Assembly (NCBI GenBank): GCA_949751835.1
Contig: CATKHK010000009.1
Span: forward strand, 124,001-188,000
Source of the DNA: Blepharisma japonicum
Taxonomy: Eukaryota; Ciliophora; Heterotrichea; Heterotrichida; Blepharismidae
DNA: 64,000 nt
Direction: 5' to 3'
The notes under the pieces: generated by a model
Seen by the model: the letters and a program-made list of their open reading frames with translations, nothing else
What the model was told of the DNA's origin: nothing
Databases searched by the model: none
Program-made: the position numbers and the translations under genes
Shown: piece after piece, positions 34,856 to 46,901 of the stretch
Layout of the letters: every line of letters begins with the position of its first letter
How positions within the stretch are numbered: position 1 is the stretch's first letter

Positions 34856-36508
34856 ATGATTGAGAGAATTAAATCTCTCACACCTGATCTTAAAAGTAAA
34901 GCGCAAAAAGATGTGGCACAAATACACCGAAATCATGAAAGTAAGGTGCCAGAGCTCCCAGTTATTAATAAGCAGTTAGAAGCTAAAAAAGATAATAATA
35001 TAAGAAGCTCTTCAACTTTACGGCCTGGGAAAAATCAATTCATATTTTCTTCACGACATCATGAAAAACAAGTAATCGGTGAGACAAGATCAACCCAAAG
35101 AATTAAACTTAAACCAATAAATCTTACTTCTACGCAGAATACCGTTAATAATGCCAATGAGAAATCACTTTCTCCAATAAAAATAAGAGAACAGCTCAGC
35201 GATAGAGAAAAAAGTGACGAAGTAAAAATTTACGAAATATTAAACTCATTTGGAGGACTAGCTATAAAAATTACGTCAGCAACGATAGAATATTTTAATA
35301 CTCGGAAAAAAATCATTATCCCTTTTAATGACCTACCATATGTATTATATGAAAATTCCGAAATTAAAATCGCAAGTAGAATTAAGAAATTTACTAATGA
35401 AGATGAAGAGTGAGAAAACAATGTTTCTGGAATTAGCTTGGTTTATATGTCTTTACCGTTAGATTATCCTTATTCAGTATACCGGTATAAATTTGAAAGG
35501 GTTTTGGTTATGCTCACTCCAAATGCTACGAGAGAAAATAGGCTTGAAGAAATTAAAATAAAACTTTTTTCAAAAGGATTGATGATGAAGTATCATAAAA
35601 TTGTGATTCTTACACAAGAAATTATGGAAAAACTGTTTTCTGGAAAAATCCAAGATATTGAAAATAGGATGACGGAGGCTATGTGCTGAGAAGGCTTTGA
35701 AGCGCTAAATGTTATACAAAATCTGAGAGAAAATAGTGGAAATTTAATTGAGTTTTTATTGTGACATGATGTGATAGCAACAAAGATTAATGCAGTATTT
35801 TCGGATGAAGAAATTAAAAGCTGAGATTTTCCAACTCAAAAGCAGACCATTCACTTTGGACACTCATTTTGCTTGGTTCTTCCTATGATAAAAATTAGTA
35901 TTGGGCAGTATAGCCAAGAAATATCAGTACCTTTAGGTTTGCTGAAGAGACTTTTGCAGAATAATTTTGTCGGCTGAATATCAATACTAATGAGCTACTT
36001 TTATAGCCATAACTCATTATTTCTTATAGGAAATAAATCTATTTGAATAAGCTTCGTAAATTATCAAGGAAATGACTCAATATTAGTATTTAAAGCCCCA
36101 GAATTATTATTTGAAAATCAAGAAATAAATGTCAAGCATGAATTTTCTATTAGAGATATATCTCAATTATTGGAGATTTCAGCAAATAAAAAATCAGATT
36201 TTCTGAGATTTATTATAAGTAAAACGACAATAGAAAGTGGTTTAAATGACCAATGAAAAATACATATGGATTTAGGGTATCATAATTATTCAGGAAATTT
36301 ATCATATTTAAAAAATATTGATGAGGAAATTGAATTTTTTAACGATTTGAAGGTCAGATGCCAATTTAAGCTTCCTATCGTGGAGATTTATATGATGGAT
36401 ACAAATATAAAGGATACAAGAACAGTAAAAAATGAAACGTGCCAAGTTTTAGCTAATAATGGCTACAGAAACTGGGATCGGGAATTATTAGCTTTATTTG
36501 ATCGATAA
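34856..36508 (+). CDS. Unknown protein (550 aa) rich in TGA-Trp
   Basis: ATG 34856 to TAA 36508 is one frame only if seven TGA codons are Trp (in EDEEWENNVSG, AMCWEGFEAL, FLLWHDVIA, IKSWDFPTQ, NFVGWISILMS, NKSIWISFVNY and NDQWKIHMDL). The first 120 residues are polar and disordered. The remainder looks like a folded soluble domain with alternating strands (YMSLPLDYPYSVYRYKFERVL, NVKHEFSIRDISQLLEISANKK) and a conserved-looking end (NNGYRNWDRELLALFDR). There is no membrane segment or motif I recognise. It is real by the long open frame and by its position tight against citrate synthase. The function is unknown. Confidence 0.75.
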
Positions 36509-36574
36509 CATTAAAATTGATAATCTATTTTTGATATGTTTAGCGAAGGGTTTAAATATATCGTTTAAAAAATT

Positions 36575-39500
36575 TTATTTATATGTTAATAATATAGAAG
36601 ACACGACTTTTATTCCTTGGATTATAATTGAATCAAATCCTAAAGAAATCAAAATCATCTTCATCCAAACTTTGGAGGAATTCCCATCAACATCATCTGC
36701 TATAAGATAGGTTGCCACAACATTCATGCTGATAATAAAAATGCAGATAGTATATCCTACAAGGATCCTGATAATTATTTTAATTGTGGATTCTCCAATC
36801 TCTGTATAATTTGCTGCTGCTTTCAGAGATAGAATTAATGAAACATTAGCAACTAAAATATTAGCCATCACTGCAACTGAGCAAGCAAAACTCACTTGTG
36901 AATATCCTAAGGAAACATCAGATCCATAAAAATCTGCAAATATTCCACAAAAGAAAATTTGAAGCATCAATGATGTAGCAAGCAAAGAAAATCTTGCAGA
37001 TCTTGGCTGCTCCGGAACAGTAAAAAAAATGAATGATATAAAATAATGGTATCGAAAATTATAAACCCAATTTTTTCTTTTTCCATTTCCCCCAGATATT
37101 GTCTGATTATTGAATGTAATTATTTCATAATTTTCTGGATGAGAAGTTAGTAATGCTGGATCAGCTTCTGCAGGATTTTTAAAATTTTTATAGTTTATCT
37201 CTCCTAAATTTTTCTGAATTGATTCTAATTCAAGTTCAACACGCTCAGATATTTCATTTAAATTTTTACTTAATCTGTGGTTTTCTTCAGCACCTGCTGT
37301 TGAAACTTTATATATTTCATTTATATTTTCTAAGCTTACACTATGCTGAATACTGATTGGTAAAATTTTATTTTGTGTACAGCTGTTTAAAGAAATTCTA
37401 TGGTTTTGCTTTGATTCAATGAAAAATAAAAATATGATGACGATATAATAAAACCCACAAAGTCCGCAAGAGTAATAAAAAGGATTTCATCATTCGCTTA
37501 TAGTACTGGAGGAGGCTGATCTGAGGAAAATGTTTGTCCCAGCCGTATATAAAGATGTGTGAGTGCATTGGCAAAAGACTCTTGGATACTCATAAGAAAT
37601 AAATTTGCAGCCATCAGTACTCCATTCATCATTTTTATAAAACGCACACTCGATTGGGTCAGTAATTTCCTTTTCATAATAAGGAATTGTTATATTTAAA
37701 TATAATGGTGACATTTCAATGTTTAATGGGAATCTTGTAGTAGAGGTAACAGCAGTTACAAGAAATTCAAACCCACGAGGGAAATTATCATTGCTTTCAA
37801 TTGTATTATCATAAATAATCAAAATATACAATAAAGCTGTTGTGTTTGTTGGAAGCAAATAATTTATATCATTTGAGAAAGAAATACTTCCATATTCATT
37901 TGAACTTTTATATGCATTAATTGATTCTGGAGCTTTAAGCTGAGTGTCAATATGAATATGATTAGAATCAATATTTAAAGAGTAGTCAAGCGGTATAAAA
38001 TTGCTTGCTTCTACCAATAAATCAGTTAAAATCTGATTAATGTGCTGAATGAGTTTTGGATTATTATATAATGTTGAGGCATTTAGGCTTGCTGCGAAGT
38101 CAAGGATATTTGTAACCGAGCTTAATAAAGATTCTTTAATATAAATACTGTTTGATTTAGCTTTTTCTAAAAGAGTGTCAAATATTTTCAAAGTGATTTC
38201 TCTTTGATTTTCGGTTATTTTATCATTTTCGTTTGCTTTTGTCATAATTCCATTTAGCAGCTCTGTAACTACCAGGAAACTTTCAGTATCAAAATGATAA
38301 AGAGAATTCAGTAGCAGCTTAGTTGAATTTAAATTGGCATCTCGTGCCCATTCTAAATCAGCTAGACTTATTGTAGAGTTTCCAATAATTTGTTTGTTGA
38401 TTTTATTAATTCCATTAATTAATTGAGAAAACTCAACAATTCCATCATTACTTGCATCCCCAAGCAATGGCAAATACTCATTAACAGTTACATTTTGAGT
38501 AAAAATTTCGTATGAACCTTGCTTATCATATACTTTTACAAAAACTGTCAAAGCTGGCGAAGCATGTGGCAGGGCCGTATATAGAAAAGAAGACTCATTT
38601 TTAATGTTCAAAGGAGTTTCATTGCCATTTAAATAGTACCCGAATTGATATTCTAGCGTTTTAAAATCTGACGTGGAAAAATTGGAAGCCGTCAGATTAA
38701 AAATCGTAGAAAATTCAATTCCAGAACTAGGAGATATTTCCAACTTTCCATAACCTGGCAAAATATTTGTAGAAAATCAGAGCTGATAGTTGGAAATTTC
38801 ATTGCTATCAGAAAGAGAATATTGAACACAGTAAGTTTTAGATGGATCAAGAGAATTTGCTTGAAATCCTATCGTAAATGAACTAGCATCACTCATAAGT
38901 TTATAATTACCTCCTTCAATAACGCTTCAAGAAGAGCTATAATTACCGGCTGTATTTGAATAGGCCCAAATCACAAAATTTTCTTTCGTATTTACATATT
39001 TGGGAATTTCAGAAAAAGTGACCTTTGTCTTGTTCCTACTTAGAACTTCAACTTCAATTGCTTTACTTGATATTCTTGATGATTTATTTGCAGTTAGGGT
39101 AAATATATAAATTGCTCCAGACTTGAGCTTTGATTTTGAAACATATAAAGTAGACTTTGTAGGATTTTTGATAATAGAAGTGCAGTTATAATCATTTTTA
39201 ATGCAATTTCATGCATATGTAACAGAGTCAGGAAGATTGTCTGGGTCGATCACTTTGGAAGATACCGATAAATCGCTTGGATAATATAAAGTCATATTTG
39301 CTGGTAAATCTATGATTAAATCTGAAGGCAAATAAGTCATATTGAATTCAGTATATGCTGATAACCCACTCAAAAGATCACTTACTTTTAGAGAAAATGT
39401 ATATAATCCTGGCCCAAAATAACCTTGGGGGGAATACAAAGTTGATTGAATTGTCTGAGCCTTTCAAAGTGCTTTTTCATCAACATTCACATAAGAGCCA

Positions 39501-42500
39501 ATTTTATTTGAAATTGACCATTCATAATGCAAATCATCTGGTTTTGGGGCTTCGCATTCACTTGATGCTAAAACTTCAATTGACTTATATTCATTTGTTT
39601 TAAGTTTAAATGAGATATCAAAATCATAATATAAAAATAAGCCATTTGAATTTATTATATTGGTAGGCTTAGATATGGAAGTAGAAAATCCTAGTCAATT
39701 TGTGAGAGTGAGAGTAATATTTCCAACTGTTTCACTTAGATCTGCTTTTTCTATAGAGATATAAGGATTCTGTGCTAAATATCTTGAATTCTTACTAAGA
39801 GTGCTGATCAATGGATTCGAATCAAAAGTTCAACTGAAAGTTAATGGCCTATGATAGCCGCCTTTAGATTTAGTTGCATCAACAATTAAATCATCACATA
39901 AAATATAAAGTTGATAAGGCACAAATAGCGAAGCAGCAGGATAAATAGCAGGCTTTGGGTATTTATAGCTTACATTAACACTTATAATTCCTATTGGCCC
40001 TCCACAAGCATTCAGATCAGTCATCAAAACTCCTTTATTAAACACAATCAAACTATTCTCAACAATTTTTGCATTTTCTCCAAGGTTTGCATACAAACTC
40101 ATCCTATCACTACTTCAATAGCAATTAGGAGAAATTCCAAACTCTGCCACACTGCTACTAGAAAATAAGTCATTGCATGTAGATGGCATTGATATAGACA
40201 CTGCTTGGTCGAACTCAATAACTACTGTTAAATAATCTTCAGAAAAATAAGAAATCGTATTCCGGTCTTGAATATGATAATAGCAAGGATTGCATGTATT
40301 CCCACTCAATTCATGGCGATAATCGCAAGTACACTTATCACCTGCTCCTATCGCCCCATCTACACAACTAATGCAATCTTCTGTATTAAACCCAGTTGCA
40401 ATACTACACATAGGATCAAAATTTAAATTGCAATTTCCGCTTCCCATGCATGAATATTTGCAGTTTTCGTCACAGTTTTTGCATTTTCCACTGTCGAAGT
40501 CATAAAATTGATTGTAATCACATGACATTAAGCAGTCAGTAAATTCAAGATTTCCGCATCCATCGCATCCACAATATGTTGTTTGTGCTGGATTTGGAAA
40601 TTCATGAAAATTGTTATATATTTGCATTTCATATACAAATCCTTTATAGTATTTATTTTCATTTATATTTCTTCCAACAGAAAACTTTTCATCAGGAAAA
40701 TCTTCATAAAAAGTATAATCTTTATTTATTTCTCCCCCATGTAATTCATCTATTGTAATTTCCATATATAAAGAGTTTGCATCTTCCATTCCTGCGCGAA
40801 CACCAACAAATAGCCACGAATTCCAGTTTCCAGTATTTGGGCTAGATATTGTATATGTTTTAGTAGCTAATGATACGCCATTAAACCCAATGAATTTTAT
40901 TTCAAGATGCATATCTGGGGTAAAGTATAAAGCTAAGCGAGTATAATCAGTCCCTTCTTTTGATAAAATATAAGAATTATCTCCAGTGAAATAAGGCCTG
41001 ACCCAGAACATAATAGTAAAATAGTCACCTAATATAAAATCGGTATCATCAGCTGGATTTGGAGGTAAGTAAATATAGCTATTCCCAGAAAAATAAAGTC
41101 CTTGCTGGTATACAGGGATAGGATCATTATTATCATAATTAGGGTAATAAGCATCAGTAGACCCCATATATGCTTTAAATCCACTAATAGAGTCTGCAAC
41201 TGTATTCGTTTGCTGATTAAAAATGTAATGAATAATCATATCTTGGGAGCCAAAGCTGCTTTTGCATTTTTTACCATTAAAATACCATGTCACAGGGCAA
41301 TTGCTCAAGCACAAGCCATAGTTATATATCAAATGATTTCCATCAGAGCATTTATTGCATTCACCATTACTGACATAGTAGCTTGTAGCACACTTCGGAG
41401 AAATTAACACACAATCACGTCCTTCCTGAAAATAAACATACCCACTCTTGCATGAGCAAGGATTAGTTGCAGCATTACAGTTATCACAACATTTAGTGCA
41501 TTCGCTTTGTTCAAAACCTGTCCATTCCCAGCATAAAGGATCTAAATTCATGTAGCAGTTTCCATTTCCAGCACATCCATAAATACAGTCAGAATCGCAG
41601 TCATTGCAGTAACCATATCCTGTATAGTATTGAGTGTAATCACATGAATAGATGCATTTTGAGTAATCTGTACTATATCCTCCACAGTAATTATTGCATC
41701 CACAATTTCATCAATAGTTATGATACACATAGTTTCCGCTTCCATAAGGCTTATTATTCCAGTTTATCAAAAATTCAAATATAAATCCATAAAAACTTCC
41801 GTTATTTATAAAACTTTTCCCAATGCTGAAAGTTTCTGTATCGATGTCTGAGAAGAATTTAGAAGAAAAGCTTAAGCTATATCAAGCGCTTTCTGCGAAA
41901 TAAAGTCCAAGCTTCTGGTTTGGCAAATCAGCATGAATTTCAAGTAATAGCCAGGCATCAAAGGAGCCTTTAGTAAATATGTCATCGTATTGCTGGGCAA
42001 TGATAGTTGTAGAGTCAAATCCTCGGTAGGCTATATGGATATTTCTGTCTGGAGACATATAAAGAGACATAGAAACATAGTCATTCCCTTCTTTTGCGAA
42101 TATATATTGATTTTTAGTCCAAGACTTGGGAAAAACTCAGACTGCGATAGAAAAATGATTGCCTAGAATGATTGCTGTAGAAGAGACTGAATTTGGAGGA
42201 AGCTGAATATACCCAGTTCCTGACTCTGGAAAATAGAATCCATTAGCGTATATGGGGTAAGGACCGTTTGGATTATTATTTAAAGAGCCTGTAGGTGAAG
42301 CTGAGCTAACAAGTGCTTGATATTGAGTTGATGATGTTCATGAATTAATAGGATTTACCTCTGTAGTGAAAACATAATCGAAATATATAGAACTAGGATC
42401 TGGACATATTCCATTTATTGCTGATAATCCAGCCTCACAAAATTGAATACACAAGCCAGAATTATAATAGTCAGTAACATAACCTTGGGCGCAGGAGGAG

Positions 42501-43105
42501 CAATAACCATTTGTGCTCTGAGTGCAACTCCCTCCACATGCAGGGCTGCAAGTAGAAAGTTTTCTTGGAGAAATAGCATCACAAGTATTTGATGCTGAGT
42601 TCTCAATAGTACCTTCTGGGCAGTGTTCTAAACAAGTATTTTGGTATAAATACCAACCTAAATTGCAAGCTTCACAATGAAATTCATCAAAATATCCTGA
42701 AAGACAGCTTTTACACTTTTCTGTACATAGATTTCTGAGTGCAGTTTCATTAAAACTGCACAACTTTCATTCACAAATAATTTTTGAATTTTTTTGGGGG
42801 TTTAATTCGCTTGAAAATGTTAAGATGAGAAAATAAATATCAACCCACTGAAATTTAAAATTAGTGTATTTTGATTCCATTTCTAGCACATCATTTATTG
42901 CATTTTGAATCTTTGCATCTTCTGCATTCATCATGGCACACATATTAGCGTTCCAAAGATCGCAAAAAGATTGATCCTGAAAATTCTCTTTTTGCTCACT
43001 TCAGCAATTTATACAATAATTTTGAGAAGCAGTTTCTCTACATGTGCTGTTGCAAAATCCTGAAACAATCTGCAATTGTAAAATAATAGACACCACTATT
43101 AGCAT
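36575..43105 (-). CDS. Giant LamG/REJ/GPS membrane receptor, polycystin-1-like (2176 aa)
   Basis: ATG 43105 to TAA 36575 is a single frame with about 16 TGA codons as Trp. In order: signal peptide (MLIVVSIILQLQIVSGFCNS); Cys-rich furin-like region about 114-235; LamG-like domain about 258-453; second Cys-rich region about 460-615; second LamG-like domain about 618-828; third Cys-rich region about 835-950. A long REJ-like extracellular region follows (HYEWSISNKIGSYVN, YTFSLKVSDLLSG). Near 1818-1855 is a GPS-like site (CAFYKNDEWSTDGC...FCQCTHTSLYTAG). A membrane helix comes next (GLCGFYYIVIIFLFFIES), then about four more helices to the C-terminus. This resembles polycystin-1 and sperm-receptor REJ proteins, but I see no PLAT domain and only about five of the usual eleven helices. 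It probably acts at the surface in adhesion or signalling; the ligand is unknown. Confidence 0.88.
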
Positions 43106-44331
43106 TTATTTGAAATTCAATTTTATATTTCAAATATCATTTACAATCTAATTTTCAAATTCTGTTATCATCCTTTGCTAAATTATTAAATATCTTGACA
43201 TAAAGGAAAGATTTGGCATAAGTGATTTTATTAATTTGTATGCTCAAATATCCTAAAAGTTCGATATAAAACTAAAAATTTTAAATTTTTGAATGAAGAA
43301 CAATTAAAGTTTTGAATCCTTTATGGAGCATAATGGCCAAGCATGATAAAACTTGGTTATGAGAAACTATTACTTGGAGTTATTAAACTAAAAAACTGCA
43401 AGACAAAATTAGAGGCCGGAGACATATTATTTTTAATATAATTTTAAGAATTTATATCTTATTCAATTTTGTTTCATAGTTCATGATTGCTTTCATGACA
43501 TTTTATAATAAATAATTAATTCGTATATACAACTAATAAAAGAAAATAGATAACTGTTTATCATTTTTAAAGCTTAATGATAAAGATTATATACCGAGAA
43601 AAGGGTAATAATGAATTTTAATCTCAAGAATTATATGTAAAAATCAGTTTTAAGGATGATAAGTCTAATCCCATTATCTTTTTTAAAGAATAATAAATAA
43701 GCTTGTAAGTCATTTAGAATCTTCAGTCTTTTAATTAAAATATCCTTTAAAATAATCAAATTCTTACTCGTGTAAATTCTGGTTTTTGAGCAAATTAGTT
43801 ACTTCATTCAACGAGTAGATAATATATAAATTTACATAAACAGCTAACAATAGTGAGAAAAAGCACTATGCCACTTCTTTGAAAAGCAAGGAAGCATCAA
43901 TAAAATAAGAAATTTTGCTTGATTTCTCCCCAAATAAATAAAAATTTACAATTATTTCTCAGAGGTAATTTTGAATCGTCAATGATATAGAAATAAGAAA
44001 ATCATGCAGATCTTGGTGATGTTAAGCTATATAAAATGAATGATATATATATAAAATAATGTTATGAAAATTCTAGTTATTGGGTGTAATTGTTTCAAAA
44101 TTTTGATAAATTATTATCTTCTCAGTGCCAGTTTAATAGTCCGAGATTTAGAAGCATAAAAAATTGATTTATAATGCCAATCTCAATTCTGAGCATACTT
44201 ATCAAGTTATTGAAACTTAAAAGTGCAATCCTGTAGGATTATCATCAATTTATAAATTAAATAAATTCATTTTTGCAAATATAAAATTTCTAATTGATAT
44301 TCCAATACAATTTAACTATAATTTTAGTAAA
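43106..44331. other. Largest gene-free stretch (1.2 kb)
   Basis: AT-rich sequence between the divergent receptor and carboxypeptidase genes. Apart from the receptor relic at 43973-44107, I see no open frame, RNA gene or tandem repeat. Further upstream segments (about 43850-43970) may also be decayed receptor sequence, but the match is weak. Confidence 0.55.
43973..44107 (-). pseudogene. Decayed fragment of the receptor's membrane-region sequence
   Basis: The stretch aligns by eye with about 36964-37130 of the receptor gene in the same orientation. Shared blocks include gcagatcttgg, aatgaatgatat, aaaataatg and tgtaatt.tttca.aatttt in the same order. A gap of about 60 nt and many substitutions separate the copies. 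No frame remains open. It looks like a remnant of a duplicate of the 3' part of the receptor. Confidence 0.65.
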
Positions 44332-46869
44332 ATGAATATTGAAAACATTGATGACTCTTGATTAAAAGAATTGTACTCTGTCATTCCACCACCATTACCA
44401 CTAAGAAATACACCTTTCATTAAGAAAGAAGTCCTCTTACCTAAAAGAAAAAGGTTTAAACTCCAAAATTATGAGCCTACTTCCATATTTCATGAAGAAA
44501 TTTGCAAACAGCAAGAAAATACAGAAAGGCCTATGACCCCTAAAGAAGAAAAGAAAATCTTCAAACACAACTCAAAAGATAAACTATTTTTAGAATATCT
44601 TCAAGACAAAAAAGAATATCCTCTTGAAAAAAAGGAGAGAGAAAATTCCGAAACAATTAACATTTATTGTACATGTAAGAACAGAAGTGAATCATATATG
44701 ACATTCAAAAAATACATAGAAAACTATATAGTTCCTATCCCACTATTTTTTAAAGACCACTCTGATGAAATTTTTAAGCATCCAAACTCTTTATCGAAAT
44801 TTCAATTTGTATATGTTAAACAAAGGCCAAGCAACTTTAAACAATATATACAGACTTTGCAAGACCCTTGACTGCCAATATATAATGATGGAGAAATAGT
44901 TAATATAGGAGTCTGCGATCTACATAGACCCTCACTTCAAAAACGATTAAAGTTAAGATCCGCTGCTTTAGAAGTCAGCGAGTTTATATTTGATTCTGAA
45001 TTTGAATCTGGGAATTTAGATAAAGTTGTGAAGGTGAAAGACAATGAATTTAATTTATTTTTGACAGCTGATACGAATACTAAAGGACATACACAATGAT
45101 TTTATTTTTCTGTAAAAAATATTCATAAAGAGCAAACTATTACACTAGATATCATGAATTTCACCAAAAATGGAAGCTTATTTAACAGAGGAATGAGACC
45201 TGTTGCATTTTCCGTCAAGCAATACCAAAAGCACAGACAAGGGTGAAACCGTGCTGGATTAGATGTCAGGTATATGAAAAACAGTTTAATCAGAGACATC
45301 AATGGAAAAATTTCTCATTATTACACATTGTCTTTTAAATACAAATTTATATATGACAATGATACTGTATATTTCGCTTACTCTGAGCCATATACTTATA
45401 CAAGGCTCCGGACATTTTTAGATAGTCTAAAACTCCATGCTACTAATGCAAATTTTGATTATTCTGAAACTGTTTTATGCACAACTCTTGGAGGCTTAAA
45501 TTGTCCTCTTATAAGAATTCGGCCTAAAGATACAAAGGAGTATCCGATTGTGGCGATTTCTGCCAGAGTTCATCCTGGTGAAACTGTTGGGTCTTGGATG
45601 GCTGAAGGATTATTAAGATTTTTAACATCAAATTCAGCTGAAGCAGAAAAGGCAAGAAAATGCTGTGAATTTCTAATTATTCCTATGCTGAATCCTGATG
45701 GAGTTGTATGTGGGAATTACAGAAGTGATTTATCAGGGGTCGATTTAAATAGAAAATGAAAAAACCCAGGCTCAGATATATACCCAACAATATATTACAC
45801 CAAAGAACTTGTTAAAGGAATTCGTGCATATGTAGATTTGCATGGGCACTCCAAAAAAGACTACTGTTTTATGTATGGCAACTCCTTTTCTCGTAAAGAA
45901 GAAACATATTGGCAAGGCAAAGTCCTCCCTTTTCTTCTCTCAAAACTAACATCTCATTTTAATTATTCCACTTCACGGTTTTTTAGCTCAGACCTTCACT
46001 CAAATACAGCTCGCGCCGTTGTGTGTCGAGAACTAGAAGTACTGCATAGTTTTACATTAGAAGCTTCATTTCACGGATACCGTACTTCTGAGCTTCTAAA
46101 AGAGTTCACAAGAGATGAGCTAATGGAAGTTGGCAATTCTTTAGGGATAGCTTTGTATGGACTTATCAAAATCAATGGTAGACTTATTAATTCTCAAGAA
46201 TCACTATGAGAACAAGTAGATCTATTTAAGCGGCAGATTGATGCGTCCAAAAGGCATCAGATTTTAAACAATTTTAAAGGCCGAGAAAACATAAGAACCT
46301 CAGTTTCTGCAAGAAAAGAAATATTATCCCCTATAGAGCAAAGAACAGCCACACAAGGATCTTTATCATTTGACTCAGGAATAAATGGAATAAAAAATTT
46401 ATTTGAAACTCAGGTCGATGATTTACCAGCTCTAATAGAAGAATCTAATTCAAGTGGGTCAGACAGCGACCCTAGTGAAGACAATTTTGACACAGATGAG
46501 CAAAATAACTTGCAGATTGTAGCGAAAAAGGTGTCACTAGAAGCGAAATTGGCAGCCGCACATAATCATATGATTACGTCGAAGCCAAGCTCTAACCATT
46601 TTAGGGAGATTTTTGATGAGAAAAAAAATGAGTTTCAGCTGAAGATGGTTGATAGTATTTTTATAGGATCAAGAAGGAGCGCAAGAAATAATAATATGCA
46701 GAAAAATAGACTGGGGTCATTGGATTCAAATAGAGCAATGGAGATGAAGAAGAATCAAATTTCAAGCTGAATGAGGTATATGACACCTACAAGCAGAAAA
46801 GAACAGTATAAACTTTTAGTTTTGAAAGCTCAAAGATTAAGCGAAATTCCTAAGCTGAAAAATTTATAG
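44332..46869 (+). CDS. Cytosolic carboxypeptidase of the AGBL2/3 type, tubulin deglutamylase family (845 aa)
   Basis: Cytosolic carboxypeptidases trim glutamates or C-terminal residues from tubulin, mostly in cilia. The frame needs several TGA-Trp codons (for example DDSWLKELYS, THTQWFYFSV family position, RQGWNRAG, NRKWKNPG). The N-terminal CCP domain has FDSEFESGNLDKVVKV and FLTADTNTKGHTQWFYFSV. The M14 catalytic part has zinc ligands His414 and Glu417 (ARVHPGETVGSWM) and His504 (DLHGHSKK). MLNPDGV and GVDLNRKW bind substrate, and Glu577 in TLEASFHGY is the catalytic base. The C-terminal 270 residues are polar and variable. Similarity seems closest to AGBL2/AGBL3; AGBL1/4 cannot be excluded by eye. 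The stop is TAG. Confidence 0.93.
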
Positions 46870-46901
46870 TGTAAATAACGCTTAAGTCATAAATAATTCA
46901 A

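Noticed and set aside
41548-41745. Minus-strand 65-codon frame starting MEAETMCIITIDEIV
   Set aside because: It is an alternate frame of the receptor's Cys-rich region. The receptor frame through TGA-Trp gives proper Cys-rich repeats (NCGCNNYCGGYST) and is the real one.
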